Source: a virus. Taken from it: a stretch of DNA of 60,741 nucleotides. Positions within the stretch are counted from its first letter, which is position 1. Each line of letters begins with the position of its first letter. The notes beneath the pieces are model-generated. The model was not told the origin of the DNA. It was given only the letters and a program-made list of their open reading frames with translations, and made no database searches. Location: positions 1-60,741 of IMG/VR virus record IMGVR_UViG_3300019093_001482. The stretch is one strand, 5' to 3'. The translations under genes and the position numbers were made by a program. Below, in pieces: positions 1-7,700 of the stretch.

Positions 1-510
1 ATGAAAACCAAAACCACTCACGCTCTTTTGCTTGGTGCCGCTATTCTGTTCGCAGCTACAGGTAATGCTCTGGCAGACACACGTTGTTCCAGGGACGCTT
101 ACAACAATGTCACTTGTATGGATTCTTATGGCAACACCGTACGCGGATCTACTGACGCGTACGGTAATTCAACCTATAGAGACAATCGAGGCAACACCGT
201 ATATGGCTCCCGTGATGCATATGGCAACTCGACATATCGAGACAACCGCGGAAATACGACTTATGGCACTTCGGACGCTTATGGTAATTCCACCTATCGT
301 GACAACCGTGGCAATACTACATATGGTTCGACTGACGCCTATGGCAACTCGACATATCGAGACAATTATGGCAATACGACCAGGTCATCAACGGATGCTT
401 ACGGCAATTCGACCTACCAGAATAACAACCTCTACAATCAGCCAAGCAATCTTTATAAGCAGAATAAAATTTGCACAAAAGACTACTACGGTAACGTAAC
501 TTGCAGATAG
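1..510 (+). CDS. Secreted tandem-repeat protein, function unknown
   Basis: The protein has 169 residues. Residues 1-25 form a classical signal peptide (KTK, a hydrophobic run, then ALA before DTRC), so it is probably exported to the periplasm or surface. The mature part holds about five tandem units of roughly 20 residues with the pattern DAYGNSTYRDNRGNTTYGS, and two cysteine-containing caps of the form C-x-(K/R)-D-x-Y-x-N-V-T-C at the two ends. The repeats are also visible in the DNA as about 60-bp imperfect units. Composition is rich in Asn, Tyr, Gly and Thr, as in proteins that form solenoids or surface fibres. The upstream region lies outside the window. It could be a host gene flanking the prophage or a conversion gene. 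I do not recognise a named family. Confidence 0.75.
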   Translation: MKTKTTHALLLGAAILFAATGNALADTRCSRDAYNNVTCMDSYGNTVRGSTDAYGNSTYRDNRGNTVYGSRDAYGNSTYRDNRGNTTYGTSDAYGNSTYRDNRGNTTYGSTDAYGNSTYRDNYGNTTRSSTDAYGNSTYQNNNLYNQPSNLYKQNKICTKDYYGNVTCR

Positions 511-687
511 CTTCTAAGAAATTCCTGATCAATAATTTAGGAATGCATAGGGCAATTGTTTTAGCACTGTTAAGCGTAGGACTTATTTTTAAGCCAGAGC
601 AAAGACCGATCATCTTGATTGCCAATATGCATCCTGTTACAAGATAGAGTTACTTCCTTTTCAAGATTCAATTAAGGGTTTCATAAT

Positions 688-1110
688 ATGTCTCAAAGCA
701 AAGTATCAATTTCGACTGTAAATAAAGAATTGCTCGCCCTGCTCACATCTGAAGGTTTTCGCCCGAGTTTTACCGATGACGGAGTTATCGAGGTGAAGGT
801 CGAGGGTGGGATATTCTTTATTTCGACCGAAGAAACGGATGTCGGTTTCTTTGGGATTACTTACCCCAATTTCTGGGCGGAAGACAATAATACGAATGCT
901 TCAAGGATGATAGACGCATGCAACAAAGCAAATTCTCAATCCAAGTTTGCGAAATGTGTATCTCTAGACAATTCAGCTCATTGCATGATACAAGCGTTGC
1001 ATCCAAACGCCGAAAGCTTCGTTAATAATTTCCCACGATATGTGTCTGCCATTAAATTTGGGGTCAATTCATTTGTTGAGAGCATGAATTCAACAACAAC
1101 AAGGCACTAG
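688..1110 (+). CDS. Small protein, possibly YbjN-like fold
   Basis: A 140-residue protein without signal peptide or membrane segment. An AAGGG Shine-Dalgarno sequence lies upstream of the ATG. The alternation of a short helix (VNKELLALLTSEGF), beta strands (VIEVKVEGGIFFIS) and a later helix with a cysteine pair resembles the YbjN/type III chaperone-like fold, in which a short-chain protein binds partners. That is a fold impression, not a family match. It ends 5 nt before the next gene, so the two are probably co-transcribed. Role unknown. Confidence 0.6.
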   Translation: MSQSKVSISTVNKELLALLTSEGFRPSFTDDGVIEVKVEGGIFFISTEETDVGFFGITYPNFWAEDNNTNASRMIDACNKANSQSKFAKCVSLDNSAHCMIQALHPNAESFVNNFPRYVSAIKFGVNSFVESMNSTTTRH

Positions 1111-1115
1111 TCGCC

Positions 1116-1541
1116 ATGACACGCCAACCCAAAAAAATATCTGCAGACAAAACGCCCGCGCCTTTTATTGGCTTAACAAGTGGTGCAATCATTGGCTTAA
1201 TTGCGATTTGGCTGGATGCAGGTCCATTGCGAAACACTTTGACCATTTTGGCTGCCCCGATTGCTGTGGCAATTACGACGTTCTCGAGTACTTTTACTTC
1301 TTTAGTAAGCGACATGTACCAAAATTATGATCGTAGAAAAACCGAGGAAAGCGTAGAGAGAAAAACGTCAGAAATCTTGGCGGATAAGAATATGACAGAC
1401 GAGCACAAGCAGCTCGCAATGAACAAGCGTAACTCAGCAAAAGTTCAGTCACTATTAAGAGACTGTGATAAGTTAAATCTATCAACAGCCATACTGTCAA
1501 ATAAGTCGACAACCGAAAATATTCAGAATAAAAAATCTTGA
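1116..1541 (+). CDS. Small membrane protein with two N-terminal helices
   Basis: The protein has 141 residues. Two hydrophobic stretches, about residues 17-33 (FIGLTSGAIIGLIAIWL) and 41-60, are separated by a short loop. A charged, lysine- and glutamate-rich cytoplasmic tail of about 75 residues follows and may form a coiled coil. It starts 5 nt after the preceding stop and probably forms a two-gene unit with it. I see no recognised family. It is the last plus-strand gene before the convergent late operon and is either host flank or cargo at the late end of the prophage. Confidence 0.6.
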   Translation: MTRQPKKISADKTPAPFIGLTSGAIIGLIAIWLDAGPLRNTLTILAAPIAVAITTFSSTFTSLVSDMYQNYDRRKTEESVERKTSEILADKNMTDEHKQLAMNKRNSAKVQSLLRDCDKLNLSTAILSNKSTTENIQNKKS

Positions 1542-1861
1542 AGTATTGATGAATCTAGAAGTTTAGAAGGTGTTCCTCGCTGGTCAACGTTTGCGGCATC
1601 GACAGCAAGTCAAAAATAACGTACAGAATGGTCCAATCCTGTCAGGCAAATAAAAAAAGAAGCATTTAATTATTCACAATTGAGACCTTATGGATGACTG
1701 AGGAATGCCAGTTGCCAACGCAAGGCCATTACGGGTCATTTTGCGTTGATTTAGTAAAAAATCTATATTTGAACGAACATGCATAACCAAACTCAATAAG
1801 ACTGTATGTGCATTCAGTATAATTGAGAATAATTTTCCCAACCAAGTTTTCTAAATTTGAC
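1542..1861. other. Intergenic region, no gene seen
   Basis: About 320 bases between the last plus-strand gene and the terminator of the convergent late operon. Both strands are AT-rich with frequent stops. I see no open frame with a ribosome binding site, no RNA gene and no obvious direct repeat matching the sequence at the right end. A prophage attachment half-site could lie here, but I cannot identify one because the far side of the integrase is outside the window. Confidence 0.4.
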
Positions 1862-1890
1862 CAATTAAAAAGCCCCAAAAAGGGGCTTAG
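1862..1890 (-). terminator. Rho-independent terminator of the late operon
   Basis: On the minus strand, AAGCCCC is separated by a five-base loop from GGGGCTT and is followed by a run of T residues (TTTTTAATT). The hairpin lies 2 nt past the stop codon of the last minus-strand gene. It should end the long leftward late transcript. Confidence 0.8.
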
Positions 1891-1891
1891 A

Positions 1892-2044
1892 CTACTTTTT
1901 ACCGCCGAGCATCTTATCCCATAGGTAGGCCAGTGCAATCAATCCAGCGATGCATATTGGAATGCCAATGAACATTTCGATGCTCGAAAACATCACTCCA
2001 AGCACTGCTAGGCCTACCAATATCCAATAAAGATTGAGATTCAA
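1892..2044 (-). CDS. 50-residue membrane protein, TTG start
   Basis: A small gene that follows the giant virion gene. The TTG start at 2042-2044 overlaps the upstream TGA stop (sequence ATTGA) and has a strong GGGAGG Shine-Dalgarno motif 7 nt upstream, inside the end of the preceding gene. The product is hydrophobic in two blocks (YWILVGLAVLGVMF and MFIGIPICIAGLIALAY) and ends in a basic tail (DKMLGGKK), so it should be an inner-membrane protein with two helices. The terminator comes directly after. Function unknown; as the last late gene it could help lysis or superinfection control. Confidence 0.6.
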   Translation of the reverse strand: MNLNLYWILVGLAVLGVMFSSIEMFIGIPICIAGLIALAYLWDKMLGGKK

Positions 2045-4743
2045 TTTAACGCCTCCCTCACACTCGCCCGAGTGGATTTTGGTGCAGTTTTCAACAAACG
2101 TGCATTTGCTGTTTTTCGCATTTCAATGACTCTGCGGCGGATCGCAGTGACGTCGATTTTAATCTTACTATCTGGGTTTTTCTCGTTCCAGCCCAACATT
2201 TCTTTGCGGGCATCCGCAACGCCATCTTGATCGCCTTCTGCCAAAGCATGCGCCCACTTGTCCGCGATGTTTGCCTGCACGTTCTTGATCATGGCAATGT
2301 CTTGGACTTCATCCTGTCGTGCGCGAGAACCTTCAGCAATGTGTTGAGGCTGCAGCCCTACTGCCTTGGCAGCGGCGTCCATCAAACCGACTTTTTCGAC
2401 ATTACGCCCCTTTGTATCCTTGTAGTAACCACTGGTTGCCATACTGACGCTCTGGGCGACATTCTTCACGGCCCCAGGAGCTGCTTGCATAAGCGCACCT
2501 TGAGGACCGAAGATGTCACCATCTTGTACCTTACCTACAGATTTCATGAAAGCCTGTAGGATGCCGCCAAATGCCCCAGCAGCTTCCAGTACATCGCGGC
2601 TCTTGTCAGTTTCCGACTGTTTGAAAATGGCCGAGCCAGGAATCAGATTGCCCATACCCAGGCGGCCATGCAAATCCACGCCGGTTTGCGTGGACAGGCC
2701 ATTTGTAACTATGACGCCCAGTGTTTCGCCCAGATAGATCTTCATGGCCAGGCGCAGGGCTTTTTTGCTGTTGGTGTTGTAGCCCAGGCTTTCCCCAACG
2801 GTATCAATCAGATCCTCGATGTCGTCAGCGAACGGCAAGCCCTGCAGGCCAGCGGCCAACACCAGCAGCCCAAGTGCCAGCATTTTTTGTTTAGCTGGCA
2901 GCCGGGTCAGGAATTCAACATAGCTGATCGAGAACTGCTTGAATGTGAACAAGGTGGCGCCAACAGCTCCACGCGCCCAGTTAGGGCGGTTTGCCTTGCT
3001 GTACAAGCCTTGCGTTTCTATGATCGCATTCTTCGCAAAATCATAGATAGTCTCAAAACCCGTTGCCTTTAAGGCTTCAGCACTCATATCCTGGCCAGTC
3101 TGGTAGGCAGCCAGGAACGTTAAGCGGCGGTTATAGGCTTCAGACGCAGAAAAGAACGATCCCCACAGCTTTGTGATGGCTCGCGCCCGGACACTGGTTC
3201 CAAGCGTAGAACCCGACGCATCTGCCATCAGGTTGTGTATCTCATGCGGATCAGTAATACCATCAGCCTTTGCACGCGCCAGTGCATCAGCCAACTCTTG
3301 ATCGCTGACTTTCCCAGTAACCGCCATTTTTGCCGATGAAGCCATGATGCTGGCCGTTTTCTTGCCAGCGTACTGCGACAGAAATGGGGTCGTCTGCAGT
3401 ACCGGCTGGGTCAAGTTCACAGCAGCTGATGCTATCGATCCACCAATGAAGTGCAGAAACATGTACCCGCGCAGTTTTTGCGCTTCTTCTTGTGGGTTAG
3501 ACAGGTACTCGACCAGTTTCTGAGCCTCGCGCTGTACGTCGCCTTTCTTCGCCAGCATCTCACTTGATAAAGCCTCTGTAACCAGGTGCGCATTGGCGTT
3601 TACCGAGGTTTGACGGGCATTCGACGTGATGAAGGATGCCAGCACCCGGTCAAGATCCTTTGAGAACCCGGCAATACCCTGGCGCTCCAGCATACGCTTC
3701 ATGCTGGATCTGCTTGCCTTGGCCAGGGCAATGTATTCTTGAAATGCTTCGTTTTTATCGGTGCCAGTGAATTTAGAAAATAGCTCAATTGTCTCTGGCG
3801 AGACGCCCTTAAACATGGCAAATGCATCTTTATTGAGCCTGCCCTTTTCGACCTCCATGCCGGCAAAGTCATTTTGGGCTTTGATGTAATCCATGTTCGC
3901 TTTTAAATGGGTTTCGTGCATGCCAAAGTACACAACATCCCCAGAACTCGGATCTGTAACCAGCACGGTATGTTCACCAAAGCGCATGGCTGGCATATAG
4001 CCTTTTGACTTCAATTCTTCGGAGAAAGCGACCAGGTCATCAATGCGCTGGTAAAGTTCATCACTTCTAGTGATCGTGGTACCGGGCACGCCCTTGTTCA
4101 TGGTGCCATTATCAAAGTAGTCTTTGACAGCCTGAACGGTATCGGCCACAGTCGCATTCTTCAGGTTGGAAATATCCATACCATTTGCCTGGCCCATCGA
4201 CGCGATCGTGGATTGCGCGAGCCGGTCAAGTGATGTCTCTACAGCTAGCCGCGCCTCACGGTACATTTCAATTTGTCTATCTGTCAGATCAAAATTGGAA
4301 CGTAGCTCGGCATCAGTAAAGACTTTTTGCTGCACGCCCTTCTTGCCCTCAATGTTCGCAAAAAGCGCTTCAGATACAGCTTTGAGGTTGGCTTGGTGGT
4401 CCTTGTCGCTGGAAAACACAGCCTTGGCGTTATCGCGAATCGAGTCCAGACGTCGCAAAATACTTGGAGCCAGGCGCTCTGCCTCTATGGCAAAGTGCGC
4501 AGTATCGTCAATTTGCTGTTGGCTGGCGTCAAAGACCTTCTTGAAATCGGCATCTTTCTTGGCTTTGTTGAACTGGGTACCGATGGTACGGTCCCAAATG
4601 TTGAATTTGCTGTTCTTGTCAAAAAGGGAGCGAACTGTACTGGCAGCTTCAGACAAAGTATTTGCTGATCTGAGAAGGTCATGTGCTTCTGCAAAAGTGC
4701 CTTTCCCAGAGCGAGAAAACAGAACTGCAGCCTTGTGGCCATC
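2041..4743 (-). CDS. Giant polyvalent virion protein, C-terminal portion (frameshifted)
   Basis: About 900 residues that continue the gene upstream in another frame. In this frame there is no credible start: the nearest candidate is an internal TTG at 4656 with no ribosome binding site. Reading back past it gives a smooth protein sequence (LFSRSGKGTFAEAHDLLRSA) that joins the upstream frame at a run of eight G. The part is largely alpha-helical, with a hydrophobic segment near LALGLLVLAAGLQGLPF and a conserved-looking block (LHGRLGMGNLIPGSA) similar to the PLxRFG-type C-termini of large phage polyvalent proteins; that family assignment is from memory. Such proteins are packaged in the virion and thought to be ejected with the DNA. 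Total product without the shift would be about 2,795 residues. Confidence 0.75.
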   Translation of the reverse strand, partial: DGHKAAVLFSRSGKGTFAEAHDLLRSANTLSEAASTVRSLFDKNSKFNIWDRTIGTQFNKAKKDADFKKVFDASQQQIDDTAHFAIEAERLAPSILRRLDSIRDNAKAVFSSDKDHQANLKAVSEALFANIEGKKGVQQKVFTDAELRSNFDLTDRQIEMYREARLAVETSLDRLAQSTIASMGQANGMDISNLKNATVADTVQAVKDYFDNGTMNKGVPGTTITRSDELYQRIDDLVAFSEELKSKGYMPAMRFGEHTVLVTDPSSGDVVYFGMHETHLKANMDYIKAQNDFAGMEVEKGRLNKDAFAMFKGVSPETIELFSKFTGTDKNEAFQEYIALAKASRSSMKRMLERQGIAGFSKDLDRVLASFITSNARQTSVNANAHLVTEALSSEMLAKKGDVQREAQKLVEYLSNPQEEAQKLRGYMFLHFIGGSIASAAVNLTQPVLQTTPFLSQYAGKKTASIMASSAKMAVTGKVSDQELADALARAKADGITDPHEIHNLMADASGSTLGTSVRARAITKLWGSFFSASEAYNRRLTFLAAYQTGQDMSAEALKATGFETIYDFAKNAIIETQGLYSKANRPNWARGAVGATLFTFKQFSISYVEFLTRLPAKQKMLALGLLVLAAGLQGLPFADDIEDLIDTVGESLGYNTNSKKALRLAMKIYLGETLGVIVTNGLSTQTGVDLHGRLGMGNLIPGSAIFKQSETDKSRDVLEAAGAFGGILQAFMKSVGKVQDGDIFGPQGALMQAAPGAVKNVAQSVSMATSGYYKDTKGRNVEKVGLMDAAAKAVGLQPQHIAEGSRARQDEVQDIAMIKNVQANIADKWAHALAEGDQDGVADARKEMLGWNEKNPDSKIKIDVTAIRRRVIEMRKTANARLLKTAPKSTRASVREALN

Positions 4744-7700
4744 TGCCCCCCCCTGATGCCCCCGTCATTCTTTGCCAGGACAGGCCTACATATGGCTGCC
4801 CAGTCCAGGCCAATGTCCGGGCATGGATGTCACCGAGCAAAGGAATGATGTCAGAAGGTTTGGAGCCAGTTAGTCGGGTCCAGAACGGACCGTCTGATCC
4901 TGCAAAATATTGAATTTCCTTGTTTTTGCCTGTGGCAGGCTCAGCCCAGCCGCGCTTAACAAATTCCTTATAGGTAGTGCTATCGGACGGCGGCGCATAA
5001 ATTGAAAAATCACCATCAGACTGTACCTCAATGGTAAGTGCTGGATGGTCATCAAGACCGGCTTCAATTTGCTCTCTACCAAAAATATCAATGACAAGTT
5101 GCTCATTGCCATAAAAATTTTCGGTCAATCGTCCTTTGGTTGAGTATCCACTGAAGGGGCCCAGAGCTTGCGCAACCTCTCTTTCCACTGCTGGGTTTCC
5201 GCTTCCTGCTCCTCCAAGGTCTTTCGTGGCCGCGTCGGAATAACGTTTTGCCTTGCGGACGGTGGGCGAGTTGGGAATGTGCCGGGTGGTTCCCTCTGGG
5301 AAAGCGGATAAGAATACGGACGAGGCTCTTTCAATTTCTTCTTTCGAGACAATTGGTGCTTCAATTGTAATCTCTTCCGGGTTACTTGCAAGCAGTTCCT
5401 CCAACGTTGGCGGTGTTGTGCGCGAGAGAGCGCGGGCCTCAACATCACCAAACACATGGGATTTTGCACCCAGTTCAATATGTTCTCGCGCAAGTGCCAG
5501 CATCTGCAATGCCTCGGCAATAGTAGCGTTTTCCAGCCAGTTTGCAACTTTATCAAGGCCAATGGCGCGCAAGACTGATTGAAGCTTGGCAAGCAACTTC
5601 TCCAAACCATTGATTTCACGGCCAGTGCCCGCCATGTCGGCAAGTACTTCCTCGATCGATATGGTCAAGAATGCGTCGTCACTACGGTTACCCTTGATAT
5701 CCGCGTTTTCCTTGCGCCATTTGGCTGCAGCCTCGGCAATTTTGCGGTTTTTCATCCCGATGGAACGCAGTGCCAGTGCCAGGTCCTCACCAAATGCCCC
5801 ACGCAGGCCAGCATGCCCCAGCACTTCGTGAAATAGTACAAATTGCGCTTCTTGTGTGTTTTGCAGGTTATCGGCAACCAGCCAGGCCTGGCCGTTATGG
5901 AAAGCACCACGGGCATCGTCGGGGGCTTCAAACGGTAGGTCTTCTACAGATTGAACCGAATTAATCTTTGGAGCATTACCCCAATTTTTAGCGATATTGG
6001 CAACGTCAGTGTCAAGTTCCGATTTCTCTATGCCTTCGCTGAATCGTCCAAAGAACCCGCCTCGACGATAAAGCGCAATTCCTTTATCAGTGGGCTTTGT
6101 TTTAAGCGTGGCAAAGAGCCGGTCAAAAGCTGCATTGATCGTCGTCTGCTCCGCTTTGGTTGGATACAGAAATGGCCTGCCCTTGGCCATGGCTCCATCT
6201 GGAGAGGTATTTCTTGCAGTATGCGCCTCTTCACCCACGATATTTGCCAGGTAGTCATTCGCATGGCCGTGCTCGGCGGCCTTGTCGATGATATAACTCT
6301 CAAAAGAACGCGCTGCCATCTCAAAAGGCTCGGACCAGTAATCCTTGCTGCGGGTCTTATCCATTTCTATGGATCGAGATTTGAGGCCTGATCCGTCTAT
6401 CGCCTTCATAACGCCACTAAACGCGGCCAAGACTTCGGGGCGCACTGATTCATCAGCCACAACTGTACGGTTAGGACCATACACCATTTTTACCTTGGGC
6501 TTTTCGGTGACCATCGCACCCGGCTCACCTCGCGCCCGCGCAAAATAGTTGTCCAGGGCATGAAACCATTCATGCGCCAGGCTGCCGGCACCATTGCTTT
6601 TGGTCAGATTGATCACAATCTGTGCAGGCTCATAGTGCGCGGCTGCCGGGGTCACTCCCCCTTTGCCACGGGCACCAAATGCCAGGCCCAGCTCACCATT
6701 CAGTGAAACGGCACGATCGGGTATATTGATAATTTCCGCCAAGTCTTGCAGGGCATCATAAGCATTATTCAGGTCAGTAACACGCCGTTTTTGTTCGACA
6801 TAGTTCCCAAATTGCACTCCACGAAATCCAAAAGTTGCCGCAAATTTATCGGGGGAAACATCCTCGCCCTTGCGTCGATCAATACCAATTCGCGGGCTGT
6901 TAACTGAACGGCGCTCAGGCTGTGCTCGCTTCTTTTCTTCCAGTTGCTTGATCAGGTCTTCGTGATTTTCTGCCAAATACTTCCTGGCAGACGACACATC
7001 CGTGAACCCGGCTTTTAGGTCCACAAACTTATTGGCCGCCACTCTCTTGCCTATCACAATGGAGCCATCTGTGAGGCGATATAGGTCCAGTTGTACTAAT
7101 TGAGATTTACTCTCGGTCGCTTCTAGCTTCGTCCGCAATGCATCAAGTGCGTCAGTATATGAATCAAAATACCCTCTCGTGCGAGCGCTTTCAGTCACTT
7201 CATATTTTTCGATTTCCGGGGAATATGTCTTCCCTTGAAAAATGCTGTACGAGCGGCCAGCAATGCTGAAGTCAGATGCTCTCTTGAAAATTGGATATCC
7301 CAAATCAACATACATCTGAATTCGATTCGCAAATTTCAGGAACGCACCAGTTTTCTGGGTTTTCAATTGCTGTATGACAGTCCCAACATCATGTTTTCCC
7401 GAAACAAGATCCTGCGCAAATGCACGCAACTCGATGACGGTTTCTGCCCATCTGCGAACTTTATGAGGCATACGTGGCTTAGCCGGAATCTCATCCCGCA
7501 TTGCCTTGATTGCAGCCAGGATACGCACATCTGCACCCTGGCTGATCATCGCCTCGTATTCTGGTTCAGGAAAATACTTGCTCAAGGTGATGTCTTTTAC
7601 ATCCTCAGGTAGTTCCTGATTCAACTTATCCTTAAAGCCTGCCCAAAGCGCCTTTCGTGCGCCACGAATTGTTTCGCCGAAGTCCTCTATTCGGGATTCC

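Noticed and set aside
32-499. A second open frame in the repeat gene at the left edge
   Set aside because: Long alternate frames are expected when a 60-bp unit is repeated in frame; the product is Met/Thr/Ile-rich without protein-like features, and there is no independent start signal.
1-510. Possible CRISPR array from the regular 60-bp repeats
   Set aside because: Repeats are in-frame codon repeats of one protein without unique spacers; the same applies to the propeller gene at 23773-24663. No CRISPR array or cas gene is seen.
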